From positions 847,114,501 to 847,178,500 of the forward strand of contig CM028129.1 in NCBI GenBank assembly GCA_016271365.2: a stretch of DNA of 64,000 bases. Reading direction: 5' to 3'. Made by a program: the position numbers and the translations under genes. The notes beneath the pieces were generated by a model. The model made no database searches, was not told the origin of the DNA, and saw only the letters and a list, made by a program, of their open reading frames with translations. Source of the DNA: Neoceratodus forsteri. Its lineage: Eukaryota > Chordata > Ceratodontiformes > Ceratodontidae. Positions 23,531 through 35,193 of the stretch are shown in pieces; the first letter of the stretch is position 1, and the number at the start of each line of letters is the position of its first letter.

Positions 23531-23765
23531 TCCAGTTCAGGTTCATAAAAATTACTGATGTACAGCTCAGAAGAAGACTCTTCATCTGGTTATTCGGACT
23601 CTTCATATGATGCTGACGAAACTGGACATCTTCATGAATCAGTCGTTGGGATCCATCCTTATATGTTTGAGCCGCTAGCATCTGCTTCACAAGAAGATTG
23701 TTCTTCTGAGTGCAGTGATGATGTTGATGATGTATCTGTAAGGAAAGGAAATACAAACTGTTAAG
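23530..23765 (+). pseudogene. P2X7 ballast-domain-like gene, exon 1
   Basis: Frame 23,558-23,764 encodes an acidic, Ser-rich leader (YSSEEDSSSGYSDSSYDADE) followed by HPYMFEPLASAS (about residues 32-43), an acidic Asp/Ser stretch, and VRKGNTN at the end. A xPYxFEP motif followed by RxGNxxW is the usual start of the P2X7 intracellular (ballast) domain family, which is multicopy in many vertebrates. An in-frame stop precedes the Met by a few codons (ATGTCCAGTTCAGGTTCATAA at 23,528). The exon ends at aactgttaagtgagt, where the normal Trp codon and donor appear changed. In P2X7 the domain is cytosolic and binds zinc and guanine nucleotide. Here it lacks any channel part. Confidence 0.75.
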
Positions 23766-23861
23766 TGAGTGTTTTAAGTTATTCATACCCTGTTGATAAA
23801 TTGTAACTTGTATGATTAAATGCTATAAACAGGCAACATGACAAGCCATCTTTTGCCATAT

Positions 23862-26200
23862 ACAAATCAAATCAAATCATTCTTTTAAAAAAAGCTTTTT
23901 TCTGAAACCAAAGCGCTTGCACATAAAACCATAAAGATAAAAACATTTTTTAAAACATTTTCCAGTTAAATAAATAAATGATAAACTGAAAAACATACAA
24001 TAAAAGATAAAATCATGTAACAGAGTCCAGGAATGCCTGACTAAATAAATATGTCTAGTGCTGTTTTGAAATTCTGGATGGTCAGCCACTCTTGAACCTG
24101 ATGAGGTAGAGAATTCCACAGGATAGGGGCTATGAAAGCAAAAGAGTGAGCTACAGATGTGTTTAAATGCACCCTGGGAATCTCCAGCAATCCTGCATCA
24201 GTGGAGCACAGTGGGTAGAGGGGGCAGTAAGGACAGAGGAGATCTTGCAGGTAGCCTGTACACTGCGAACAACATGGGTGACAAAATGGAGCAGTGTGGT
24301 ACCCCGCATGATAGGGGGAGAGTGGTTGAGGAATAAATCCCAGACTCCACATTCTGAGACCTACCCTCAAGAAAAGATCAAACCCATCTGAAGACTGTAC
24401 CAGACAGTCAACAGATAAACTACAGGTGCTCCGATAGCACGCCATGGTCCACAGTGTCAGATGCTGCAGAGAGATCAAGGAGGACCAAGATGGAACGAGT
24501 CCGCCAATCTCTCGCTATCAGGAGAAAATTCAGCACTCGGACAAGGGCCATCTTGGTACTATGTCTCTTTCTAAACCCCGACTGAAGAGAATCATAGACA
24601 TCATGGGTGGATAAATGATCATCCAGTTGCAGTGCAACCGCCTTCTCAATAACCTTACCCAGAAAGGGCAGGTTAGAGACAAGTCTGTAGTTAGCCAGGC
24701 AGTCCGGGTCAAGGTAAGATTTCTTAAGGACTGGTCATACATCTGCCTCCTTTAGGGGGTCTGGAAAGACCTCCCCTCTCCAGTGAGCTCCCGACTGTCT
24801 TGGCTAGGACGGGGCCGATCTCATCAACGCACCATACAAGAACATGCATTGTGCCTGGGTCCAAACTACAGCAGGTTGGCTGAGAAATTTGGATGATTCT
24901 TATGATGTCCATGATTGCTGGCAGGCTGAAGTCAAACCAAGCAAGCTGGGTGTCTGCAGCCCTCAGCCAACCTCCGCTCTACCCAGCAGAGGGGGCTGGA
25001 CAGATCCCAGACCTGATGGTCGCAACCTTATCTGCGAAGAATAGAGCAAACTCATCACAGAAGTTGATGAAAAAAGCTCTGCCAGGCTGAAGACAGAATG
25101 GATTGCACAATCTGTTGACAGTCTGAAAGAGCTGAGCTATTCGTTTCTGTGCAGCAGTAATCTCCCCGGACAGGAACTCTGCCTTCTTACGGGTGACTGC
25201 CGATTGTTAGGCAACATAATGATCCATCAACCTAAGTCTGTCCCCATCCAGGCCTGATTTCTACCAGTGCCTCAAGCCTTCATCTCACTCTCCTCATCTC
25301 CTTCAAGGTCCCATCAAACCATGGGGACCTTGGGTGAAGAGTGTGTGGATGAAACCAAACTGGAGCTATGGAATCCAGGGCCTCCATCACCGCCTTATTA
25401 TAGGCTATTACTAGATTCCCTGGATCCATGCATTCACTCGGTATGCCTGATAGGTCCAGCACCACCATTAGACCATCTGGGGTCACTCCCCTCAAAGGGC
25501 AGTACTGGAACATCTCCATGGAGTCAGGCCCATGGGGGGCACCATGGAACTGCACCTTATGGTGTGATGGTCAGGCCAACCGACTGGCTCCACCACCACA
25601 TCAGAGATCTCCAGCCCTGTGAGGAATGGCAAGTCCAAAGAGTGACCACAGTTGTGGGTTGTGGATGTAATAACCTGTGTGAGGCCCAATGAAGTCATTA
25701 GTTGAAGGAAGTCCTGTCCAAATTGAGAGAGTTCATCATCGACCCAGGCATTGAAATCCCCCAGAATTAACCCATCAGGGTGATCCCAATACCTCATCGA
25801 CAATGAAGTCTGCAACTTCTTGCAGGAAAACTTTCCCATCTCCGGGTGGATGATAGATGAGCAGTATCCTGCACCCTACACCTATGCCCACAATACACTT
25901 GAAGGAGTTGGTGGTCCCCGGCAGTACCTCCACAAGCCCAGTTCCAATTTAAAACAGATGGCTACACCCCCACCCCTCCATTCCATCCTCAGACAGTGTA
26001 TCACCGAGTACCCGGCTGGAACTGCTGATGGGAAAACAGGGCCAGCATTTTCATCCAGCCAGGTCTCGGTGATGCAAGCCAGATCCGATGACCCAACAAG
26101 ATCCGCTATTAAAGCAGTCTTGTTCTTGATTGATCTGGCATTGCATAACACTGCCTAAGTAGGATAAACAATCGAGGAAGACCGCGTCACCTGCCTGCAT
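23862..26200 (-). mobile_element. L2-like LINE with internal deletion, in the ballast gene's intron
   Basis: From 5' to 3' on the minus strand: endonuclease at 26,151-25,882 (LCNARSIKNKTALIADLVGS, CITETWLDE, RGGGVAI). At 25,839-25,492 the motifs are LILGDFNAWVD, SHTTHNCGHSLD-like and VGWPDHHTI. RT at about 24,740-24,440 has EKAVALQL, QSGFRKRHSTKMALVRVLN and LVLLDLSAASDTVDHG. Then SCGVPHCSILSPMLF (about 24,290-24,250) joins almost directly to the C-terminus AFIAPILWNSLPHQVQE (24,130-24,080). The YADD segment and about 200 residues are deleted. The 3' tail ends in four units of (tgatt/aatca) at 23,862-23,880, a pentamer tail as in L2. Confidence 0.85.
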
Positions 26201-26544
26201 AAAGCAGAACCCTTGAGTATGGATACAAGGCAGGGATGACACCGTTCATGTGTCTGTGTGTGTTTTGATTGGATCTGGGACTGCGTTCACCAGCAAGCAA
26301 AATCTCCCTAGAAACAAGGAACCTTTTTTCAGGCAGAGCAATAAAATTAACAAAAATAATTTAAAATACCAAAAAAAAAGCCAACATATTTTTCTTTATT
26401 TTTTTTTGTTCTCACCACACAAAACTGGACATAGTTGCTCATCAAGTATTACCTGTATGTTGTATGCACATTTATTATGCTCTCCCATATCATGACCACT
26501 AATTTGTGTTTTTTTCTCTCCGTTTTTTTACAAACACTAAATAG
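26201..26544. other. Intron of the ballast-like gene, AT-rich
   Basis: No repeat end clearly seen. It ends with a pyrimidine-rich tract and atag at 26,541-26,544, which fits a splice acceptor before the next exon. Confidence 0.45.
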
Positions 26545-26780
26545 TTGCATATGCCTGGAATGCTATCCAATGCCTACAGAGGTGGAGAGCAATTGCTGTG
26601 CAGAAATTAATGTTATTAAGCCGATGCTGTCTGAAGTCGTATGCATCTGCATCACAGAGCATCCTGGGTTTTACTCACTCTGTTTGGATGTCTGGAGTTT
26701 GCAGCTTGCTTGGAGTAAATATGTTAAGCAATATGATCATCCATATGATGGACCATTGCACAAAAAGTATAGGTATGTTG
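26545..26780 (+). pseudogene. P2X7 ballast-domain-like gene, exon 2 (first part)
   Basis: After a likely acceptor (tag at 26,542-26,544) the frame reads CICLECYPMPTEVESNCCAE, then CITEHPGFYSLCLDVWSLQL, AWSKYVKQYDHPYDG and PLHKKYRYV. This is the core of the P2X7 ballast family: the CxCxxC..P...ES.CC.E zinc-binding cysteines, the CIT..PGF helix and the .KYRY.AYR segment. The reading frame is then cut by a LINE at about 26,781 and resumes at 30,355. In the human channel this domain lies at the end of one coding exon, so loss of continuity here means loss of function. Confidence 0.88.
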
Positions 26781-29700
26781 AGCTCAATCCTGGTTCCCCT
26801 GCAACTATTTCATACCCGGCTGACCTAGATAGTATCAAAGGCTTAAGCTTCATGCACATTAATGCATGTAGCCTCCTAAAAAAGTTTGCATCAGTATAAG
26901 CCTGGACTAGCCATACTCTGTCAGATCTACTTGTGTTCACAGAGTCTTGGCTCCGACCAGGTACGTCCGATCGGGAGATGAATATTCCATCATATTCCTT
27001 ATTCAGAACTGATAGGCCTCCCAGAGGAGGAGGAGGAGTTGCCATCTATGTCAAGGATACAATTTATGCCTCTGTCATAGAGTCAACCTCAATCCCAAAA
27101 GAATTTGAAAGCCTGACCCTCAAAGTCAAGCTCTCCTCTTCTATCTCATTCTGCATCCTAGTGTGCTATAGGCCCCTCTCTGCAGGTCTACAGTTATTAG
27201 ATCATCTAACTAATTTGCTGGGATCCTTGCAGTCAGAGATTATTATATTAGGAGACCTTAATTTGGACTGGTCGTCCAGTGTCTCCTTACCTCTCAAAAC
27301 TCTTTGTGACTCCTTTAGACTTTCACAACTCATCTCAGAGGCAACGCGTCATAATAAGAAAGACCCAAACAATAGCTTCCTACTAGATCTTATTTTAGTA
27401 AACAAACCACATCTGTTTTCCCATGTTGGAGTGTTTTTCTCTGACCTTAGTGACCACTGCTTTATAACGTGTTTAAGATCCATCCCCAAAGTACCATCCT
27501 CTTCCACATTCTATCTCAGGAGGAAACATCATAACCTGAATATTGGTGCATTTCTCTCTGACCTGCATGACTCCTTGAGATGGCAGGACTTCTACCTGAC
27601 AAACTCAGTGCTTATGGCTTATGATATCTTTCAGGAGATTGTGCTAGGGGCACTGGATAGGCATGCACCCCTGGTCAAAATATGCTCTAAGAAAAAATCA
27701 TGCCCATGGTTTATGGTGCAGTTAAAGGTCTCTCTACTGCACAGAGACTGGCTTTGGAAAAAAGCTCAGAGAACAAAACTCCCTGCGGATTGGGCCTTGT
27801 TTAGAAAAGCTAGAAACCATTGTACTAGGTTGGTTAGAGAGGCCAAGGCTAGTTATTTCTGTTAAGAATTGGACTATTCCACCAATTCCTCAGCCAAGTT
27901 CTGGAAAACTATCAAGGATATTGAAGGTCATGCTGCTCTGAACACCCTGCCCACAAAAATCACTACTGGTGTTTCTGTGGTGTCTGACAAATCCTCCATC
28001 CTCAACTCTTTTAATGACCATTTCACAACTGCAGGACTTGCATTCGATACCTCTCCTGCCAATACCCTCTGCTCACAACTCACTGGATGCATCAGCTCCA
28101 GTTACAAGCATGGCGTTCTCCCTCTAGCCTACCACTCTAAAGGAAGTTGAGTGTCTTCTCCTACATCTGGACACCAGGAAGAGTGCTGGGGCTGACCTCT
28201 TAGACCCCTTCTTCTTGAAGTTCGATGACTGAGTACTGGCAGTGCCTATCACGCATCTCTTTAACCTCTCCCTTTCACAAGGCATTATTCCCCCCCTCAG
28301 GAAAACCGTCCACATAATCCCTCTCTTCAAGTCTGGAGACCCCTGTGACCTGAACAACTATAGGGCAATCTCCTTACTCCCCACCCTATCCAAATTCTTG
28401 GAGAAAATAGTGAGTATACAGCCCAGGAACTACCTTGATATTGCTAACCTGTTAAACACCCTTCAGTCTGGTTTTAGGCCACATCATAGTACTATCTCAA
28501 CCCTTGCAAAAGTGACCAATGACTGGCAGTGTGCCCTGGATACTAAGAACTTCATCTGCGCCATATTTCTGGATTTAAGCAAGCACTTGATACTGTTGAC
28601 CATGATCTACTCCTTATCTCCCTCCATAACATCGGCTTGGACTCCTTATCCCTGAGATGGTTCTCGAACTACCTTACAGGACGGCAACAGCAAATTAAGG
28701 TGGAAGTGTAGCTCTCATCCCTGAAACCTCTTCTGAGGGGTGTACCACAAGGCTCAATACTGGGTCCATTGCTCTTTGCAATACACATAAACAGAATTGA
28801 CGATGACATCAAAGCTACTAACATTCACCTTTTTGCCAACGATACAATACTTTACATTGAACGGTCCTCCCCGGAAGCAGCTCGTAGGGATCCACAACAG
28901 GAATTTAACCTGCCACAGTGACAACTCCTGCAACAGAAACTGCTCCTTAATGCAAAGAAAACAAAGGTGATGCTTTTTTCTCTCTTTGCAAATGCTGATA
29001 ACCTTGCAATTCAAGGTAACTTACCTCAGATTCATATGCTTCTCGGTGAAGCACTGGACTATGTCACAAAATTCAGTTACCTGGGGGTCTGGATAGACCA
29101 AAAGCTTTCCTTAAGTGATCACTTTGATGAACTGATAAAGAAGCTGAGACAGAGGCTTCGCCTCTTTTACAGGATCAAAAACCTACTAACATTGGAGGCA
29201 AAAAAGAGACTGGTTCAAACCACTTTACTCACCTTATTAGATTATGCAGACTTTCTATATAGCCAAAGTACTGCCACTGCTCTGGCCAAACTTGGCATGC
29301 TATACCACAGAGCTCTGAAATTCATTACTGGACTTTCTTATCCTACTCATCACTGCTCCCTCTATGCTGCAGTAGGTTGGTCCTCCCTTGGGTACAGAAG
29401 ACAGAGAAATCCGGCCCTCTGGATCTACAGGGCTATTACTAAATTACTGCCCCAATATATCTTGGACTGTCTTCCTCTAAATGCGGTAGGTAAGTATTCC
29501 CCAAGAGTTCTACTTCCATCTTGCTTTCAGTACCTAAGTTCAAATCACGCTTTGGTAGGTCTGCCATTAATTACGCTCTACCCACACTATGGAATAACCT
29601 GGAAATAACCTTGCGACTGGCATTTCCAATCAAACTATCAGCCTTCAAAGCACTATATTCTTGTATTTTCAAGGAATCCTGTAACTGCTTCCCCAGGTGT

Positions 29701-30354
29701 CACAGCCTCCCAGTGTTAACCCCCCACCCCAATTCAGTTTCAAGCCCTGTCAGGAGCATTCCATTCCTGGTACTCTTGCCCCACTACTCAGTATGTTTGT
29801 GTCTATTTGTACCCCACCTGATAGTTCCACCCAATCTAAGTTGGAGTCTTCCTCTCTGAGTCATCCTGGCATCTACTAATATTACACTTCCTGGCATGTC
29901 ACTCTTGGCCCCTGTTCCTGGTGTATTGCACCTAGCTCTGTAACCAATGCCTCCTGCCCCTTGTGCTCTAAAGTCCCTCAGGCACCCCTGCACTTATGCT
30001 CTCATTCCCAAGTTCCTCCCCCTTCCTCACCCATACCCCTCCTTGCACTATGTACTGAATACTTGAATCCAAGCCTGCTCCATGAAAACTCTGTATTTAT
30101 GGTTGTATAGGTTTACTCTGCATCTTTTGTAACACAAGTTCCGTAGCACATGGTAGTTAGCTTTCTGTCTTATTTTATAAATGTACTCCAGTGCTGTTAT
30201 TAACCTCTTGTGTGTAATCCCTATTCTATGTAATGACTCTGTAAGTTGGTATTCCTCTTTATGTATTGTTCATGTATCTTGCACAGGTCCAGCTTGAAAA
30301 TGAGCTTGCTCAATGGTGTTCGCCTGGCTAAATAAAGATTTTGATTGATTGATT
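26781..30354 (+). mobile_element. Non-LTR retrotransposon (CR1/L2 group) inserted in the ballast exon
   Basis: The element begins at a relic of a 2A-like motif, VELNPGS (26,776-26,796). It continues with the APE endonuclease: LSFMHINACSLLKKF, FTESWLRPGTSD, RPPRGGGGVAIYVKD, LGDLNLDW and LLDLILVNKPH with SDLSDHC (26,850-27,460). RT motifs are YRAISLLPTLSKFLEKI (28,360-), QSGFRPHHSTISTLAK, FLDLSKHLILLTM (usual AFDTVDH lost), VPQGSILGPLLF-like sequence at 28,742 and FANDTILYIE (28,833-28,862), where the first catalytic Asp has become Asn. The C-terminus has YLGVWIDQKLSLSDH, LLDYADFLYSQS, HHCSLYAAVGWSSLGYRR and NYALPTLWNNLE. The 3' end is gtgttcgcctggctaaataa followed by (ttga)n (30,331-30,354). 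Several frameshifts and stops. The target duplication is at most a few bases. Confidence 0.9.
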
Positions 30355-30513
30355 GTTTCTTATTGAAGATTTGTTAGATGGTGGTGTGGTGTTCTGGGAA
30401 AACACATTAGAGTGCCAGTGCCATCATGTGTTGTTAATAAAGTACGTGATACTTTTCCACCTCAGAGTAATAATGGTATTCTAGTAGGATTCAAATATCT
30501 ACCTCTGCATTAG
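30355..30513 (+). pseudogene. P2X7 ballast-domain-like gene, exon 2 (second part)
   Basis: Directly after the LINE's (ttga)n tail the plus strand reads VSY*RFVRWW then CGVLGKHIRVPVPSCVVNKV, RDTFPP, NNGILVGFKYLPLH and a stop TAG at 30,511-30,513. It continues the interrupted exon: KYRY|V from 26,780 joins SY*RFVRW here, where the family has AYRQFVRWCWG. The TGA is best explained by a CGA-to-TGA change. The final GFKY is the typical end of the ballast domain. Together the two parts give nearly the complete domain of about 200 residues including exon 1. Confidence 0.88.
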
Positions 30514-30942
30514 ATATAGGCCCTGTTCTTCCACTTTACTTATGAATTTACCTGTATAAGCATGTTTAGAGTGGTCTGATTTTTTTCTGATGAAATGCAA
30601 ACTTTATGTTATTACAAAATGTATTACATATGATATTCTTAACCCACACTGTAACCTATGTCAATTGAAATCGAAAATTAAAAAATACAATAAAAGAAAC
30701 ATCATACAATTATTGGTGTAAAGTTACAATTTCTTCTCACAAATCAAATTGCTAAATATTTGCAAGCTAAAAATTGACTATTACGGATTAACTGCTGCCA
30801 GATTGTCTAGCCTATCCTGGATGACAGTCATTTACATAATCTCTAGTGTTTCATCATTTTTTAAATGTGCCATGCTTTTTCTATAGGTAATATAAGTTAC
30901 TGAATTTTGACTTACCATCAGCCACTGTTTTATACTGCCAAT
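30514..30942. other. Short spacer between two convergent broken genes
   Basis: About 430 bp separates the two stop codons. It is AT-rich and contains aataaa-like words on both strands (for example aaatacaataaaag near 30,684), which could serve as polyadenylation signals for both genes. No further frame. Confidence 0.5.
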
Positions 30943-31115
30943 TCATGGTTCTGTACCATATCTTGAGTATATGTTATCAATTGCCACTTTTTTGTCTGGA
31001 CGTTCATATTCCATACATAATGGTGGTGGAATGTTCACTGAGAAGTCCTCCTTTGTCTGTGCTAGATGAAAAACCTCATCAAAAGGCTTGTCCACACAAC
31101 CCGAAATGAAGAAGG
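30943..31115 (-). pseudogene. THAP/DDE transposase-like gene, last exon
   Basis: Minus-strand translation gives KPFDEVFHLAQTKEDF, then VNIPPPLCMEYERPDKKVA and IDNIYSRYG, followed by a stop TGA (plus-strand 30,943-30,945). The pattern VPxxLcxxyERPxKxxaIxxxxSRF closes the uncharacterised THAP-containing proteins that I recall from vertebrates and cnidarians. Upstream in the same frame are TAA TGA, so this exon is broken or starts near 31,110. The exon that should carry the third acidic catalytic residue (family motif ...SS.E.FHS...) was not found between 31.1 and 32.98 kb. Confidence 0.65.
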
Positions 31116-32987
31116 CTCATTACTTTAGTAAGTCATGTATATTGTGAAGAATTTTCTTTTTTATTATACCAGGTATTATTTTAGAAACAGAACTGAGATT
31201 TAGTGATAAGAATGCTCTAGTTATACATCATAGATATATATGGAGATCTGTATAGGATAAATTAAAAACTGTTTACACAAGATAACTTATGCTGGCCAAA
31301 TTACGCAGTTTATGTTACAGGTTGTTTGAATATATAGAGGATAATGTATGGTGTTTAATCGGTAACTATGTTGTAATCACATCGAGATGTTACTGTGATA
31401 ACTTTGTGAACCTATAGAGCGAAGCTCGAGATGTTTTATGTTGGCGCGGTAACATCTAGAAGCAATTTCAGGGAGGTTACTGATGAATCCCCATACATTA
31501 TATTTTATGGTGTTGTCCCTCCCCCCAAAAAAAAGATCAAGTCAGCACCTATTTGCCAGAAAAAAATGCCACTGATTTACTGTTTCCCAGATGCTGTCAC
31601 TCTCCGTTATGGCCAGCTCTCACTACCAGGAATGAGATGATATCAGTCAGGAGATGTCATAATCACCAACTTGTAAATGTCACAACCACTAATAAATTCA
31701 TGCCAAAACTGAAAAAAGTTGCATCTGACAAATATTGGAAAGATTTATCAAACTACTGCCCCTCATCCTCTAAACTCCTCATCACAGCTGTAACTCCAGA
31801 CCATTATGTCAGCCAACACCCCCTCACCACACACATAGTCTGGAGCACTGCCCCAGTTGTAGAATATGTCTAATCCCACCTCCACCTACAAAAACAGTGG
31901 TACCCAATCCATGTTGATGCATAAGGAATCACCCTCCTTATCCAACTAAATGGGTGCTAAGACCAGAGTACAGTATATGACATTCCCAATTCCCAACACA
32001 TGCATGTTTCCCATCCTCTTTTTGCATTTATGTGAACAGTGTTGGAGTACTTTATGTCTGCTCATTTATAAGGGGTCATTATGGATGGATTTTGATAAGA
32101 TAGCAGTATACTAACCGTATGAGCATTGCCTCTGTATGCATCTTATCATGTGTATTCCATGCTTAAACTTCAGGAAAACAATCTCATGAGTTTTTTCCCC
32201 TTCTTATTAATGTATTGTTGATGTCCCACATTTTCATTATAATGCATGGCAGACAATGTTATGCTGTACCAAATCAGAAAAGTGTAACTCTTGAAGTTCT
32301 ACAATTATATGGTCACATAAGTATTCTGGAACTTATAATGCAACATTAACAAACACTAATGACACACCATCCTTCTCAATACATTTCTTGAAAACATCAG
32401 CATGTGACAACATCTTTTTGTTTCTACCGCCCTACCATAACCTAGCCAAACCCCACAAGTTGATGTACAACTTCCATCCAGGTTTCCCTGATCACATTTG
32501 TATTATCTATCTTTGAGTTTGTTGCCTCCATCAAACTTATTTCTTCAGCATTAAAACTTTTTGTACTAGTTTGACACATATTGTATCTGCTAACCAAAAT
32601 GTACTGTACCTCAGTTACCAGCTGTAATTAGATTTCTTTTTGATGATCATATTATATCTGCTTTTCATCCCAAGGTAGGAAAAATGATACAACTTTGGTG
32701 CCAAATAATTTATCACCGAGTGAAAGGCCTCTATGCACGATGTCTAACCATATGGTGATAACCTTCTGATGTTTGATACTAGTCCTTTTCCACATTAGTA
32801 CATCATTTAACTTTGTTGATGCTTTGGAACATACAGTTGGATGTTAAAGATTGTATTGTAAATCTACAATAGTAATAACAAGTATCAACTTGAAGAGATT
32901 TACCAATTATTAATAAATAAGGCAGTTATGATTCTGCACTTCTCTGGTTTCATAAGTTTATAGTTCTGTGAGTCTTATGGTTTCTAC
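31116..32987. other. Intron-like DNA, no feature recognised
   Basis: AT-rich. I searched both strands for the missing exon of the THAP/DDE gene and for repeat ends and found neither. Small open frames at 31,431-31,873 carry no motif. An older unrecognised repeat is possible. Confidence 0.4.
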
Positions 32988-33242
32988 CTGGAGTTATCCA
33001 TTTTTCCTTTGCGTTTTCAGCATCAAGTGGTCCATGGATGCAATTGTTGAATAGTTCTCCATATCCTGTGTGAATGTTGTGGACATGGTTTGCCATACCA
33101 ATCCATTTAGCTTCTGCAAGATCCCCAATCCCTTTGGAAGTACCTGCTATCCAGTATATATGATTGTTAATTGATTGTCTCCATCTACCAACGATTTCAC
33201 ATCCTGACACATAAGACAGCTTGTCGATGGCTTTTGTTACGC
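32988..33242 (-). pseudogene. THAP/DDE transposase-like gene, exon with IKNHIYW-type motif
   Basis: After acceptor atcgatag (plus-strand 33,243-33,250) the frame reads GVTKAIDKLSYVSGCEIVGR, WRQSINNHIYWIAG, EAKWIGMANHVHNIHTGYGE and LFNNCIHG, ending KWITPG at donor G|GTAGAA. The family has W..SI.NH.YW......G..VAKW....NH...IH...... .F..C.H. The entry phase (1) fits the donor of the exon at 34,748. No stop inside, so this exon is well preserved. Confidence 0.82.
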
Positions 33243-34029
33243 CTATCGATCCCCCCTCCAAAAAAAGATAATACCATAGTTGTCAGGTAATATTGATGCA
33301 TTACAGAACCAAGTCAAAATTTTACATTTAAATTCAGTTTGGTGGGAGGATAGCACTTTTTTTTAAACATAGCAGCAGTAAATAATACAACCAAACACTT
33401 TATTGATGAAAATAAAATGGGTCAGTAAATCCACGTGTCCTAATTGGCTGTAAGAAAGTACAATCAATGGATAATAACATGTTCCTGACATCCACAGCAA
33501 CTCTCAGAGTTCATAAGCCAATTAATACCTAATTTCCATCAACAATATGGTTGCAGCATGTACTACTATATATAAAACTCAACTAGGCCCTAAAAAATAA
33601 AAGTTTCTTTGATGACCATGACAAATCCCACTCCTCACCCTACCACTTTGCCAGAGAACTTCCTGCTGTTTACCTGGCAACAGATAAACCTGATGTTCAG
33701 GCTCCACTTGAGACCATCTGTGTGCTTGTCTTTGTTTGTATGCCATTTGGACTATGAATAATTTTGAAATCCTCTATTCTAATTTTCCATTCTGTGTTAT
33801 CGTAGGTGAGGGTGTGTGTTAGAAGAATTCTACTTCTGGAATAATGCAGTGCTTTGAATTATTTTATTCTATGGTAAACAATCACACACTCTATTAAGAG
33901 TGAACAAAGTCAGATTGTCTGGTGTTAATATATGTGGACAGACTATTACACATTATGTATCAATATGTTAATTTATTGTTTGTGGCTTTGTAAATGTTTA
34001 TAATGTTATTAAAAAAAATAACCCTATGG
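33243..34029. other. Intron DNA, no feature recognised
   Basis: AT-rich sequence with a T-run at 33,358-33,364. No motif-bearing frame or clear repeat. Confidence 0.4.
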
Positions 34030-34208
34030 ACCCACTTTATATAAGCAATAAGACATGTCAAAGTTTTAGTAGTACTTAGACCCCCCACACACACAGAGGC
34101 TGAAGGCTCTTGGCCTGTGGCATCATGACTCACTATGCCTTTGGGTGTGTGGATAACTCAGTACTACCATCACATATCCATGTCTTATTGCTTACATAAA
34201 ATGTGCCC
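34030..34208. mobile_element. Small MITE with 43-bp inverted repeats
   Basis: The left arm 'actttatataagcaataaga' (34,034-) followed by catgtcaaagttttagtagtac pairs with the right arm gtactaccatcacatatccatg and 'tcttattgcttacataaaat'. The loop holds ccccccacacacacag and no ORF. It is a non-autonomous DNA transposon by structure. The family is unknown and the duplication is not clear. It lies in an intron of the THAP/DDE gene. Confidence 0.8.
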
Positions 34209-34747
34209 TTAAGCTACTCTGAAAAAAAAAGAACATTCAAAAAGTTATCAAAGTCACAAAACATACACTAAAATGTAACTAAATAATGTAAAATAGGCCT
34301 CCCACATATGTTTGTCACATGTCAGTCATATGTCTTTCTTCATGCTCAGTACATAGTGTGATTGTTTACCTTGAAATGGGAGAGCTGAAAGCTCAGTATT
34401 GCTCCAGTAGTAGAATGTCCTCCCCCCCCCACACACACACACATAATGGTAACATTGAATACATGAATTCAACTTTCTTCAGAGCTCAATTGTCATACAA
34501 ACACACACACATAGGTCTCAAGTGCTTACTTTAGTTAATTTAATTGACTTTTTTTCAGGGCCTTGTTGAAGTAATTTATATCCGATTAAAGGCTGCAGCC
34601 ATGTCTGTGAAGGAAAGTAATAAATAGGTGGTTTATGAATTCTTTGAGTTATCCTGGTTTGGCAGTGACTTGTTTTAGCAAGTGGTGATTACCATGATTT
34701 GTTGCTTTTCTTTGGTGCTCTGAGTAATTAAATAATTGAAAAATTAC

Positions 34748-34937
34748 CTTTTGCAACGTGACACACATCAAAGTAGTGTTGGAACCTGTGTGTCCAGTTG
34801 TCCTTAAGATATTTCTGTATCTGCCTGTCTGTGACTAATGTCTCGATTGAACCCCACGTTGTAATTTGTTCTAAGCATTTCTTTAAGCCTGCCAGTTCCA
34901 TATGATAACTGACTCCTGTTTCATTTCTCATGAAGTC
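34748..34937 (-). pseudogene. THAP/DDE transposase-like gene, exon with second catalytic Asp
   Basis: Acceptor ttttctag precedes DFMRNETGVSYHMELAGLKK, then CLEQI, ETLVTDRQIQKYLKDN and HYFDVCHVAKG, ending at donor G|GTAATT. The family motif is YHMELEGL..., VTDRHPQIQKFLRE and FDVWH.AKG. The Asp in VTDR is the likely second catalytic residue. His-Pro after it is missing (VTDRQIQK), a two-residue deletion next to the active site. The entry phase (0) fits the donor of the exon at 35,194 and the exit phase (1) fits the next exon. Confidence 0.82.
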
Positions 34938-35193
34938 CTAGAAAATGTAGACTGAGCAACTTGCAATTTCCATTGTTCAACTAGATAAATATACAAGCTT
35001 GCTAATTTACTATTAATAAATGTCCCTTTTATTTAAATTTCCTAATATTGTGTGTACTACCGTTTCTAACTAGAAAAAACACTCTTTGTACCACTGTCAT
35101 CTGCAAAAGTTACATGACTAACTAGTCAAACAACTGCTGAATGACATCAACTAGCAGTACTAAAAAAAACGAAGAAATCAAGAGTTACTTTAC

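Noticed and set aside
26768..26778. AG|GTATGT as a splice donor after KYR in the ballast exon
   Set aside because: The protein frame resumes directly after the LINE at 30,355 with the next family residues, so the exon was continuous and was cut by the LINE.
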